A DNA stretch of 64,000 nt, from assembly GCF_028435365.1 (NCBI RefSeq), contig NZ_JAGTJJ010000001.1:992001-1056000 (forward strand), read 5' to 3'. This document shows, in pieces, positions 1 through 8,183 of this stretch. How positions within the stretch are numbered: position 1 is the first letter of the stretch; each line of letters begins with the position of its first letter. The notes beneath the pieces are model-generated. The model saw nothing but the letters and a program-made list of their open reading frames with translations, did not search any database and had not been told where the DNA came from. Origin of the DNA: Polyangium jinanense. GTDB taxonomy: Bacteria > Myxococcota > Polyangia > Polyangiales > Polyangiaceae. Both the position numbers and the translations under genes were made by a program.

Positions 1-5
1 CCGCG

Positions 6-1049
6 ATGTCCCTACTGCGATGGTCGCCTCTCCTCTTGGCCCTTCTCGGGAGCGGCGGCGCCTGTCATGGTTCGTCCGACCGGAGCGAATCGAAGCCGGC
101 TCCCTCGGCGGCGCCCGATCCGAGCATCCCGGGCGTCGAGCTGGGTCAGCTCACGCCGCGGGAGCGACGCGAGTGGACGGCGCAGGTCTCGACGCTGCTC
201 GCCCCTTGCGCCGAGACGCCGGTCCCGATCACCCAGTGCATCCAGGAAAACCGGCCCTGCAAGGCGTGTCTTCCCGCGGCACAGTTTCTGCTCAAACAGG
301 TGCAAGCCGGGCGTAGCAAGCAGGAGCGCGAGGAAGCGTACACGGCTCGCTTCGATTCCAAGAAGGTCCGGACGCTGGTGACCGACGGCTCGCCCGAGCT
401 CGGTCCGCCCGACGCGCCCGTGACGATCGTCGAGTGGGCCGACTTCGAGTGCCCCGCGTGCCGCGCGTTTTACCCGGTGGTCGACGACCTCGTGAAGCGT
501 TTCCCGGGCCAGGTGCGCGCCGTCTACAAGTTCTACCCGCTCGGGAGCCATCCCCACGGCGAGATTTCCGCGCGCGCGGCGAACGCGGCGTTCAAGCAAG
601 GCAAGTTCTGGGAGATGCACCATCTCCTATTCGACAACCAGGATCGGCTGGAGCAGTCGGACCTCGAACGGTACGCGAAGAAGCTCGAGCTCGACGCCGT
701 GAAGTTCCGCGCGGACATGGTCTCGGACGACACGACCGGCCGCATCGAGAAGGACAAGAAGCAAGCCGACGGCGTGGGCCTCGAAGGCACGCCCACGGTC
801 TTCATCAACGGCCGTGAGGTCAACCTCGGCAAACTCACGGACCTCTACGGAGACCTCGAGGAGTGGATCAAGCTCGACCTCGAGCTCGCGGGCATCAAGC
901 CAGCGCCGGCCCCCGCGAAGCCCGAAGGTTCGGCGATCCCCGCGGCCGGTTCGGCGGCGCCCGCGGCTGGTTCCGCGATCCCCGCGGCCGGCTCCGCGGT
1001 GCCCGCAGCCGGTTCGGCCGTGCCCGCGGCGGGTCCCGCGAAGAAATGA
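6..1049 (+). CDS. DsbA-like thioredoxin-fold lipoprotein
   Basis: Probable periplasm-facing thiol-disulfide protein of 347 aa. The N-terminus is a short hydrophobic segment ending at Cys20, a weak lipobox. A Cys-rich stretch with four Cys lies at about residues 67-90. The DsbA-type thioredoxin fold starts near residue 130, with active site C149-P-A-C152 and the cis-Pro in G-T-P263, so both catalytic elements are intact. The C-terminal ~45 residues are a low-complexity Pro/Ala tail built from a repeated P-A-A-G-S-A-(I/V/A) heptad, probably a cell-wall or surface spacer. The stop codon overlaps the start of the next gene (ATGA), indicating translational coupling. Whether it acts as oxidase, isomerase or reductase cannot be told. 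Confidence 0.85.
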   Translation: MSLLRWSPLLLALLGSGGACHGSSDRSESKPAPSAAPDPSIPGVELGQLTPRERREWTAQVSTLLAPCAETPVPITQCIQENRPCKACLPAAQFLLKQVQAGRSKQEREEAYTARFDSKKVRTLVTDGSPELGPPDAPVTIVEWADFECPACRAFYPVVDDLVKRFPGQVRAVYKFYPLGSHPHGEISARAANAAFKQGKFWEMHHLLFDNQDRLEQSDLERYAKKLELDAVKFRADMVSDDTTGRIEKDKKQADGVGLEGTPTVFINGREVNLGKLTDLYGDLEEWIKLDLELAGIKPAPAPAKPEGSAIPAAGSAAPAAGSAIPAAGSAVPAAGSAVPAAGPAKK

Positions 1050-1789
1050 AGGTCGCCGATCCCTGCGGCTGCTTCCCGACCGGGAGGCACTACCCCGGCA
1101 TCGCGCACCTGCTCAAGGTGCGCGCCGTCGGCGTCGCCTCCGAGCTCGACGCGAGCGCGCCGTGGATCGATCACCCGATCGCCTTCCTCGACGTCGAGAC
1201 CACCGGCAAGAACGCGCAGCAGGATCGGCTCGTCGAGGTCGCCGTCGTCATCGGCATCCGCGGCGACGTGGTCGCGCGCCACAGCTGGCTCGTGAACCCC
1301 GGCCGCCCGATCCCCGCCGAGTCCACCGCGGTGCACGGCATCCGCGACGAGGACGTCGCCGGAAAGCCCGCGTTCTCGGAGATCGCCGGCGAGTTCCTCG
1401 CGACACTCGGGGGCGCGATCCCCGCCGCGTACAACGCCGTCTTCGACCGCGGCTTCTTGCTCGCCGAGCTCGAGCGCGCCTCGGTTCGTCCCGAAAACCC
1501 GCCGCCCGCGATGCGCCGCGAGGTCGACTGGATCGATCCGCTCACGTTCGCGCGCGAGCTCTACAAGCACGAGGGCAGCCGCGCGCTCGGCGACATGGCC
1601 GCACTGCTCGGCATCGAGCTCGTCAACGCGCACCGCGCCACCGACGACGCCGAGGCGGCGCTGCGCGTGCTCTACGCGCTCGCCAAGGATTCACGCGTCC
1701 CGCGCGCCTACGGCAGCTTCATCCAGGAGCAACGCCGGCTCCTCCGCATGCAGGACGAGGCCCGCGCGCGTTGGCGCAGGCCGAGCTAG
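1046..1789 (+). CDS. DEDDh 3'-5' exonuclease (DnaQ/epsilon-like)
   Basis: 247 aa. The start is the ATG overlapping the preceding stop (ATGA); the open frame extends further upstream but only through the low-complexity repeat of the first gene. All DEDDh residues are visible: D49 and E51 in FLDVETTG, D134 in YNAVFDRGF, and H196 with D201 in AHRATDDA. The fold is the epsilon/RNase T exonuclease family that removes 3' nucleotides from DNA or RNA. A small N-terminal extension (residues 1-40) carries a C-G-C...H pattern that may bind metal; this is inference. Being alone, without polymerase genes, it is more likely a stand-alone repair or RNA-processing nuclease than the replicative proofreading subunit. 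Confidence 0.85.
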   Translation: MKVADPCGCFPTGRHYPGIAHLLKVRAVGVASELDASAPWIDHPIAFLDVETTGKNAQQDRLVEVAVVIGIRGDVVARHSWLVNPGRPIPAESTAVHGIRDEDVAGKPAFSEIAGEFLATLGGAIPAAYNAVFDRGFLLAELERASVRPENPPPAMRREVDWIDPLTFARELYKHEGSRALGDMAALLGIELVNAHRATDDAEAALRVLYALAKDSRVPRAYGSFIQEQRRLLRMQDEARARWRRPS

Positions 1790-2335
1790 GTGAGCGCACC
1801 CGACAAGAAGCGACGCCTCCCGCTCGTGCAAGCGGGCCCGCCGCCGGACGAGCCGGACGCCGAGGATCGGCCGCCGTGGCACTGGTCCGGGATCGGCGCG
1901 GTCGCGACGTTCCTCGTCTGGCTACCGCTCGCGGCGATCGCGGCGAAGGTCGGCGCGCGGATCGTCGATCGGGCCGAGCTCGGCGTCCCCGCGCCCGCGG
2001 ACGCCAAAATGGTCGTGCCGCTCTCCGCGCAGCTCGCGTTCATCGGCTTGCAGCTCGCGGGGTTTTTGATCGCCTCGCTCGCGGGCGGATTCCTCGTGGG
2101 TCGGTTCGGCGGCAAGGCGGGGCCGAAGGAGGGCGCGGTGGGCGGTTTCGTCGCGGCCGCCCTCGCCTGGGCGCTCGCGGCGGCTGCGCCTGCGCCGGGT
2201 CCCGGCGCGCCGACCTGGGCACTTCTGCTCGTCTTGCTCGGCGGCCTCGGCGCGGTCTTCGGCTTTTTCGGCGCTCGCCTCGGATATGCGCGCCGTCATC
2301 CGGCCGAAAAGCCGGCTCCGGACCGTAACGTTTAA
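1790..2335 (+). CDS. Four-helix integral membrane protein, unknown
   Basis: 181 aa, starting with GTG immediately after the exonuclease stop codon. Residues 1-30 are charged and cytoplasmic-looking. Four hydrophobic segments follow, at about residues 36-58, 83-107, 117-135 and 144-165, rich in Gly and Ala. I recognise no family; short Gly-rich multi-pass proteins like this are common in myxobacteria. It probably forms one transcription unit with the two upstream genes because there is no intergenic space. Confidence 0.6.
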   Translation: MSAPDKKRRLPLVQAGPPPDEPDAEDRPPWHWSGIGAVATFLVWLPLAAIAAKVGARIVDRAELGVPAPADAKMVVPLSAQLAFIGLQLAGFLIASLAGGFLVGRFGGKAGPKEGAVGGFVAAALAWALAAAAPAPGPGAPTWALLLVLLGGLGAVFGFFGARLGYARRHPAEKPAPDRNV

Positions 2336-2485
2336 TCTCGCCAAACGATTTTCCGCCTTGCCGGCAGAGTGATCGTACGGTCATTCTCCATTGTGGACGG
2401 AGCGGCGGTCCTCCCACGTCGTAGCCGTGCTGTACGTGGGGAAGGGCTTTTCCGACGCTGAAAGTCCGTGGTACCATGCCTGTCC

Positions 2486-2899
2486 ATGAATGCGAGCGCC
2501 ACGCGCGCGGCCGAGGTCGCGCATGCGATGTCCCAGTGCATGAACCTCCTCTTCCTGTTCGCGGCGCCCCGCGTGTTCGCCTCCGTCCGCTCGGCGAGCC
2601 CGGAGTCGCTCGCCTCGGCGGCGGAGACGCTCCGCGCGTTCGTGCGCACGGCGGAAGGCATCCGGACACGGAGCGGCTCGCTCTCGGGGGACGTCGGCCG
2701 CGTGGTCGAGGCGGCGACGCTCGTCGAGGAGATCTGCGAGGCGCTGCCCGGCGGCGCTCCCATCGAGGAAGAATTGCCGTCCGCGGTCGTGGAGCCTGCG
2801 CGCCGCACGCTCGCCGTGCTCGGCTTCCCCGGCCCGCGTGAAGGCTGGGACGAATTCGAAGGGTTCTTCGTGCCGACGCCGCCGATGCCGAAGGCCTGA
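2486..2899 (+). CDS. Hypothetical protein
   Basis: 137 aa from ATG 2486; an in-frame GTG at 2468 is an alternative start. It is largely alpha-helical with an Ala-rich, mildly acidic composition, no signal peptide and no clear membrane segment. The C-terminal third contains W-D-E-F-E-G-F-F. I recognise no family. It converges on the next gene with only 2 nt between the two stops. Coding is supported by C/G-ending codon use across the frame, but no Shine-Dalgarno is obvious. Confidence 0.5.
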   Translation: MNASATRAAEVAHAMSQCMNLLFLFAAPRVFASVRSASPESLASAAETLRAFVRTAEGIRTRSGSLSGDVGRVVEAATLVEEICEALPGGAPIEEELPSAVVEPARRTLAVLGFPGPREGWDEFEGFFVPTPPMPKA

Positions 2900-2901
2900 G
2901 G

Positions 2902-4116
2902 TCAGAAGCCTCGTTGCTCCTCGGCCTCCTCGCGAGGCCGCAAGATTCCATTCTTCAAGCAACCCGCCACGTCGATTCGCCCGTCTTGGCGGAGCGGAAT
3001 CGGCACGATGCCGGCCCGCACCACGAGCCCGGAGGCCTTCACGTCACGGCGCGGGCAGATGGCGGTGATCCGGCTGATGTCGTCCGAGAGCTCGATCGAC
3101 TCGCCGGCGCGGAGCGTGATGTCGGGCAATTTCAAGGTGCCCCCGAGGCGCACGGTCCAGCGCGTGGGCAGCACGTCGTCGGCCGGCCAGCATTGAAAGC
3201 GGCTCCCTTTGGGGAAACAGCGACCCGCCGCGCGCCCGTCCCGGCCCAACGTGAATCCCATGAGCTCGCCGTCTTCATTGAAGGAGAGCACGTCCCGCCC
3301 GTTCACCCACGTCCCGTCGATCTCCACCTCCGATTCGAATGCGCCGCGCAGGCTCGACAAACGGCCCGAGGGCGCGAACACGAGGCTCGCCCCCGGGCGG
3401 ACCCTCCTCCCGAGCAGCGAAATCGGACCGCCGAGCACCACCTCGTGCAGCCGGTCCTCCCGGCGCGGATCGAGGAAGCGGTCTTCATTGAAATGGAAAA
3501 TGGATCCCGGCGGCACCTCGACCTCGCCGACGTACACGGGCGAGACCGAACGGACCCGCCGGAGCCGCCCACGCGGGTCGCGAATGGCCCGGACGAGGTC
3601 GAACGCGCCCATCTGCGGGCCCAGCCAGAAATTGCGCAGCTCCGGCGGCACCGGCGTACGGGCCGCGGCCGCGCGCATAACTTCGAGCGCGGTCACGAGC
3701 CGCGCGTGTAGCCGAAGAAGGCGCGGCGGACCGAAGCGGGGCCCGAACACGTCGGATTCGTTGTCGAAGCCGGGATCGGCGTACGGCTCGCGGATGACGA
3801 GGCCCTTCGGGCCTGCCGCGTCGAGGTCGTGATGGATGTCGATGTCCGCGTCGAGCAACGAATGCCGCCGGTGCACGGGAACGAGCCAGAACCGGTAGAG
3901 CGTGAGGCGAATGCCATCCGTACCAATCCGGATCGAATACCGGCAGCCCACGCACAAGGTGACGACGATACCGAGGACCACGAGGCCCCAGGACACAGGC
4001 AAGAAGACGAGCCCGAGAAATCCCCCGAGCACGATCGCGCCGAGGCCGCCGAAGAGCGCGCCTGTCTCGTCGAAGCCCTCGCAGCGCGTCGCGCCGTTGG
4101 TTGTCCAGACGAACAT
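2902..4116 (-). CDS. Membrane-anchored protein, unknown
   Basis: 404 aa from ATG 4116; the open frame runs 89 codons further upstream, but that part is Arg/Ala-rich and does not look like protein. Two adjacent membrane segments lie at residues ~18-58, followed by a large soluble part. The soluble part has a run of short beta-like segments around the word F-N-E-D, which occurs twice (residues ~217 and ~285), with spacing that suggests a repetitive beta-rich fold. No enzyme motif was recognised. It could be an envelope structural or sensor protein. Confidence 0.55.
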   Translation of the reverse strand: MFVWTTNGATRCEGFDETGALFGGLGAIVLGGFLGLVFLPVSWGLVVLGIVVTLCVGCRYSIRIGTDGIRLTLYRFWLVPVHRRHSLLDADIDIHHDLDAAGPKGLVIREPYADPGFDNESDVFGPRFGPPRLLRLHARLVTALEVMRAAAARTPVPPELRNFWLGPQMGAFDLVRAIRDPRGRLRRVRSVSPVYVGEVEVPPGSIFHFNEDRFLDPRREDRLHEVVLGGPISLLGRRVRPGASLVFAPSGRLSSLRGAFESEVEIDGTWVNGRDVLSFNEDGELMGFTLGRDGRAAGRCFPKGSRFQCWPADDVLPTRWTVRLGGTLKLPDITLRAGESIELSDDISRITAICPRRDVKASGLVVRAGIVPIPLRQDGRIDVAGCLKNGILRPREEAEEQRGF

Positions 4117-4327
4117 CGTTCCGGGGCAAACTATAGAAGGCACGGCCGGGTTTGACAACCTCCACGTTTGTCGGCGGGCGTGTTTTTGTCGTCCGAACCT
4201 GCCGCGGGCAAACCCAGGGTACGTCCGGCCGAACCCGCCCGAGGCGCATGCGCGGCCCCGGCGCGCGGCCCCGGCGCGCGGGCGGACGGGCGTGGCGCGG
4301 GCGGCGGCGTCGCGATAAACTCGGGGC

Positions 4328-5032
4328 ATGATGCCCCCGTGGGAGCACCCCGACTGGTACGACCTGCACGACACCACCTTCACGGCCGGGCCCGAGCGGG
4401 AACCCGAGCACTACCGCGAGCTCGTACTCTCGCTCCCCCCGCTCGGCGCCGACGATCACCTCGTCGACGTCGGCGCCGGCACGGGCAAGCTCACGCGCCT
4501 CGTCGCCTCGGCCTACCCCGAGCTCGGCCGGATCACGCTGGTCGAGCCGAACGTGCAGAAGATCATCCGCGCCGAACGTGCGCTCGCCGAGGCCCTCCAC
4601 CGCGGGTCGACACGCATCAAGTCGATCACGCAGGGGCTCGGCGAAGGCGGGCTCGCGATCGCGCCGCTCGCCACGGTCGTCACGGTGGGCAGCGTGCTCA
4701 TGCCCATCATGGAGCTGCGCGGCGGGACGTTGCGCGACGGAATCGCGTGGCTCGATCGAGCGCTCGAAGAGCTTTCGGCCATGCTCTCGCCGAGCGGCTC
4801 TTTGTTCCTCGTCGAGACGCTCGGCGCGCCCTGGGCCCGCGGCGGCCTCGACGGACCCGTGCGCAGGCTTCAACTCCCGGAGCTCGAAGAGCGCCTCTAC
4901 GCGGCGGGGCTTTCGTCGATCGAGTGCACGTACCGCTTCCGCGACCGCGTCGTGATCCGCGCCCAGCCGGGAGACGGCGAGGCCAATGCGACGCGGGTCA
5001 TGATGAATGTCGTGCTGCCCCCGCGCGGCTGA
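4328..5032 (+). CDS. Class I SAM-dependent methyltransferase
   Basis: 234 aa, Rossmann-fold methyltransferase. Motif I, V-D-V-G-A-G-T-G-K, sits at residues 46-54, followed by the acidic residue of motif II in L-V-E-P-N at about 73-77. The start could be either ATG of a tandem pair at 4328/4331. The substrate is not indicated by the sequence or by neighbours. There is no signal peptide, so it is cytoplasmic. Confidence 0.75.
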   Translation: MMPPWEHPDWYDLHDTTFTAGPEREPEHYRELVLSLPPLGADDHLVDVGAGTGKLTRLVASAYPELGRITLVEPNVQKIIRAERALAEALHRGSTRIKSITQGLGEGGLAIAPLATVVTVGSVLMPIMELRGGTLRDGIAWLDRALEELSAMLSPSGSLFLVETLGAPWARGGLDGPVRRLQLPELEERLYAAGLSSIECTYRFRDRVVIRAQPGDGEANATRVMMNVVLPPRG

Positions 5033-5235
5033 AGGCGAAAGCAAACCGGCGCCGGACACCGGATTTTCGTCGGCCAGGCCCCCTTCGGTCGGCCATGTCG
5101 ACGGATCGCGTGCGTCGACGCAGGTCTCGCGCTCGTCAATGGATCACGCGGCGGCGGTATGCGAGGGCGATGTGGTTTTACCGGACCACCTGCCAGCGAC
5201 AGCGCGGGGATGGGGAGCGCGAGGGGGCGCGGCGC

Positions 5236-6243
5236 TCAATGGCCGTTCGTCGCGGCGATCCAGGCGGCGAGGTCCTGCGGGGAAAGGTCGAGGACGGCGT
5301 CGCCCACCCGATCGGGGCCGTCGGCGCGGATGCGCGCGAGCAACGTCGCGCGCTCGGGCTCGGTCAGCGCACGGCCGAGCCGGCGCTCGAAGAGGTGAAC
5401 GAGCGGCCGGAGGCCCTCGTGGATGCCCTTCTCGATGCCCTTCTCGATGCCCTTCTCGATACCCTTCTCGATGCCCTTCTCGATGCCCTTCTCGATACCC
5501 GTCTCGATGCCCTTCTCGATACCCTTCGCGTACCCTTCCTCCAGCCCTTCCTTGTAGATCCAGTTCTGCATCACCAGCTCCCTCGGCAACAGCGATCGTA
5601 CCACGTCTCGTAATCCCCGCTCGCGTTGATCCGCTTCCGCAAGGACGGCCATGGCCGTGCCGAGCTCGTCGAACGTCGAGGGCGGGACGCGCGCGCGGAG
5701 CTCGTCGAGCACGCGTGCGACGCTACGTTCGTCCGCGTCCACGGCGAGCGGCGCGAACGCGAGCCAGAAGCTGCCCCAGGCGGCGAGCTCGGCGATCGTC
5801 CGCTGGTAGACAGGCTCGATGCGGAAGTGGACCCCCGAAAACGGCGCGCCCCGCGGGGAAACCCGGTAGGTGCCATAGAGGGGCCACGGCTCCTCACGAC
5901 CGCCCAAGAGGACGACGATGCTCTCGATGGGCGGCACGAGCTCCGGGCCGCTCTTGTTCTCTTCCGCGACCGCGAAGCCGAGCAGCGCTTGATACTCGTA
6001 GGTCCGATACGGCATGTTGGCGGGCATCGCGGTCTGCCATTCCACGTGGAGCAGCCTCCGCTCTCCGTCGATGCGTACGTCAAGCGTGCGATCGAGCTCG
6101 CGGTGGCGCGAGGTGACCTGGGTCTCGAGCACGGCGGCGGTGAGAGGCCCTTCGCAGCCGAGGAGACCACGCGCGAGCTCGGCCGGGAACCGCTGCGAGA
6201 TGTGGCGCAGGATCAAGTCGACGCTGTCGTCTTCGGGGGACAC
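5236..6243 (-). CDS. Rpn/PD-(D/E)XK-type nuclease-transposase family protein with Gly-Ile-Glu-Lys repeats
   Basis: 335 aa, starting at GTG 6243. The N-terminal half has the pattern of the Rpn (recombination-promoting nuclease / transposase_31-like) group: an E-x-Q segment (residues 40-44), then D-V-R-I-D-G and H-V-E-W-Q-T at about 54-70, consistent with a PD-(D/E)XK core. Residues ~235-275 are a tetrapeptide repeat G-I-E-K, eight to nine copies, encoded by an almost perfect 12-bp tandem repeat. GxxxG-type tails of this kind are known in the family. It is a solitary gene; the family is thought to promote RecA-independent recombination and is often mobile. The substrate here is unknown. Confidence 0.75.
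   Translation of the reverse strand: MSPEDDSVDLILRHISQRFPAELARGLLGCEGPLTAAVLETQVTSRHRELDRTLDVRIDGERRLLHVEWQTAMPANMPYRTYEYQALLGFAVAEENKSGPELVPPIESIVVLLGGREEPWPLYGTYRVSPRGAPFSGVHFRIEPVYQRTIAELAAWGSFWLAFAPLAVDADERSVARVLDELRARVPPSTFDELGTAMAVLAEADQRERGLRDVVRSLLPRELVMQNWIYKEGLEEGYAKGIEKGIETGIEKGIEKGIEKGIEKGIEKGIEKGIHEGLRPLVHLFERRLGRALTEPERATLLARIRADGPDRVGDAVLDLSPQDLAAWIAATNGH
5422..5529 (-). repeat. 12-bp in-frame tandem repeat (about 9 copies)
   Basis: Near-perfect repetition of a 12-bp unit (plus strand GATGCCCTTCTC with G/A and T/G variants) encoding the tetrapeptide G-I-E-K on the minus strand. Because the unit is a multiple of 3, copy-number slippage would lengthen or shorten the helix without breaking the frame. 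Confidence 0.9.
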
Positions 6244-6278
6244 GTGCGCCGTGTACCGGCGGGGCGGGGTTCCGTCAA

Positions 6279-6292
6279 GTAAAACGTTTTAC
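6279..6292. promoter_or_regulatory. 14-bp perfect palindrome upstream of the Rpn-like gene
   Basis: GTAAAACGTTTTAC is a perfect inverted repeat and strikingly AT-rich for this GC-rich DNA. It lies 36 bp upstream of the minus-strand GTG of the Rpn-like gene, so it could be an operator for a dimeric regulator or part of its promoter. No second copy was noticed in the window. Confidence 0.35.
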
Positions 6293-6495
6293 CAGGAACG
6301 AGCGTGACGAGCGCAGCAGCGACCTCCGATCACGCCACGTCTCGCTGGAATGGGGATCGGAACCGCGGATACCCGCCCGAGACCTCCCGCGAGCTCCCCG
6401 CTCCCACCCGAAAACCAGCCCCGCAGCCCGACCGTGAGACCGTTCCTCACACCCTCCGCGACGACCCTCGCGAGGGCCAGACATCGGCGAAAGCC

Positions 6496-8127
6496 CTACT
6501 TCCCGTGCCCCGGCCCGAGCACGAGGTCCATCTTCGCCACCGGATCGAAGTTCTCGACATGCGGCGGGTGATGGCATTGCGAGACGCACGATTGCGGATC
6601 GGGCTTCAGGATGATGAGCCCCTTCGCGTCCGGTTTCTTCGCGTGGAGCGACCCCGGCCCGTGGCACTCCTCGCATTGCACGTCCTTGAGTTTGTCCACG
6701 AACGTGACCGTCGAGCCACCGGGTTTGTCATAGCCCGTCACGTGGCAGCTCACGCAATCGAGGTTGAACTCCTTGAAGTCCTTTTCCAGCGTCTCGTACG
6801 CCTTCGCGTGCGCCGTGCCGTCGAAGACCTTGCGCTCCTCGTCATGGCAAACCGTGCACGCCTCGATGCCGATGAAACTCGCCTTCCCCGCCGGCGCGGC
6901 CGCGGGCTTGCGATCCGCGAACGCCGTGCGGTTGTGCTCGTTCACGCGCTTGTAGTAATCGACGAGCTTGGTCGCCATTGCCGGCTCGATGCCGAGCTTC
7001 TCGCGCACCTCGACGAGCTTGTACCGGAAGAAGCTGCCCTTCGGCGAAGGCATGGGCTCTTCGAGCTTCGCCTTCTCGGCGCGCAGCTTTTCGAGGTCGG
7101 CCTTGCGCGCGGCGAGATCCTCGGCCTTCACCTTGCCGCCCTTTTCCCACGACTGAATCCGCGTCTCGAGGTCGCGAATGCGGCCCGCGAGCACGACGAG
7201 CTCCTCGGCGCGCTCGATCCCGCTCGCGTCCGCGAACGAGAGCACCTCCGCGTCCCGCGCCCGCACGTAGAGATCCACGACGCCCACCGTTTGTAGATGG
7301 TTCGACGTTTCCACGACGAGCGTCGAGCCCACGCGCATCGGCGGCTTCGGCGCGTCGTTGTTGTGGTCCGTCTCCTGGGGCTTGCCGAGCACGAGGACCG
7401 CGAGCTCCGGGATCGCGTCCGCCAGCCGCAGCGCATCGCCGCGCGGGATCGCCGCGAGCCCCACGAGCACGCGCGCGCCCTGCTTCTTCGCCTCCAAGAC
7501 CCCCGCCTTCATCGCATCGAGCGCGGGCTTCGTGGTGATCCCGTCCGGCAGTTTTCCCGCGCGATCCCGCGGCTCCGCCACGCCGATGATCCCCACCTTC
7601 ACGCCCGACACCTCGCGCACCACGACGCTCGTCACGCCCGGCACGCCCTCGACGTTGCCCGCGAGAAGCGCCGATCCCGCGGTCGAGACGTACTTCGTGA
7701 GCGCCTCGCCGCCGGCCGCCCAGTCGTTCAAGCCGGGCGCCCACGCCACGAGCCCGAGCTCCTTCGCCGCCGCGGCGAGCGTCTCCGCCTTCCACGACTG
7801 CTGCGTCACTTCCTCGGGCCGCAGCGTCGGCTCGCCGAAGAGCATCGGACCTGCGCCGAGCACGAGGCTCGAAGGCGCCGCGGCCGACTCCGCGCGGAGG
7901 AACGCGGCCAGGTGATCGACGCCTCCGAGCTGATCCTTCGTGCAGCCGCACGGCTCGATCGCGCCGGCGACCGTGCTCAGGAGGTAGAGGCGTAGGGTCG
8001 GCTGCGCGGAGGCTGCGTCCTCCTCGGCGGTGACGGCCGGAGGCGTACGGCAACCCTGACACGCGGCCACGGTGGCTCCGAGGACGAGGGACAGAACGAG
8101 AGCCGTGCTGGGGAGCGCGCGAGGCAT
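6496..8127 (-). CDS. Multihaem c-type cytochrome lipoprotein with degenerate metallophosphoesterase-like N-domain
   Basis: 543 aa from ATG 8127, chosen because it begins a lipoprotein signal ending at A-A-C-Q-G-C (residues ~22-26). Residues ~40-330 follow the outline of UshA/5'-nucleotidase-like metallophosphoesterases (the E-P-C-G-C-T...L-G-G element is typical), but the expected metal ligands look lost. Residues ~345-390 are a charged helical linker. The C-terminal third is cytochrome c554-like, with haem motifs C424-T-V-C-H, C458-V-S-C-H and C485-E-E-C-H plus a CX3CH near 512. It probably transfers electrons at the outer membrane or in the periplasm. The partner is unknown. Confidence 0.8.
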   Translation of the reverse strand: MPRALPSTALVLSLVLGATVAACQGCRTPPAVTAEEDAASAQPTLRLYLLSTVAGAIEPCGCTKDQLGGVDHLAAFLRAESAAAPSSLVLGAGPMLFGEPTLRPEEVTQQSWKAETLAAAAKELGLVAWAPGLNDWAAGGEALTKYVSTAGSALLAGNVEGVPGVTSVVVREVSGVKVGIIGVAEPRDRAGKLPDGITTKPALDAMKAGVLEAKKQGARVLVGLAAIPRGDALRLADAIPELAVLVLGKPQETDHNNDAPKPPMRVGSTLVVETSNHLQTVGVVDLYVRARDAEVLSFADASGIERAEELVVLAGRIRDLETRIQSWEKGGKVKAEDLAARKADLEKLRAEKAKLEEPMPSPKGSFFRYKLVEVREKLGIEPAMATKLVDYYKRVNEHNRTAFADRKPAAAPAGKASFIGIEACTVCHDEERKVFDGTAHAKAYETLEKDFKEFNLDCVSCHVTGYDKPGGSTVTFVDKLKDVQCEECHGPGSLHAKKPDAKGLIILKPDPQSCVSQCHHPPHVENFDPVAKMDLVLGPGHGK

Positions 8128-8183
8128 CGGACGGCTTGTAGCACAGGGCGCGGCGCTTCGGAGCCGCCCGGCCGCCCCGCCGA

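Noticed and set aside
814..2328. A 504-codon plus-strand frame overlapping three genes
   Set aside because: Arg-rich shadow of the DsbA-like, exonuclease and membrane-protein genes.
5422..5529. Possible CRISPR-like repeat
   Set aside because: Units are contiguous 12-bp copies without spacers and encode a protein repeat.
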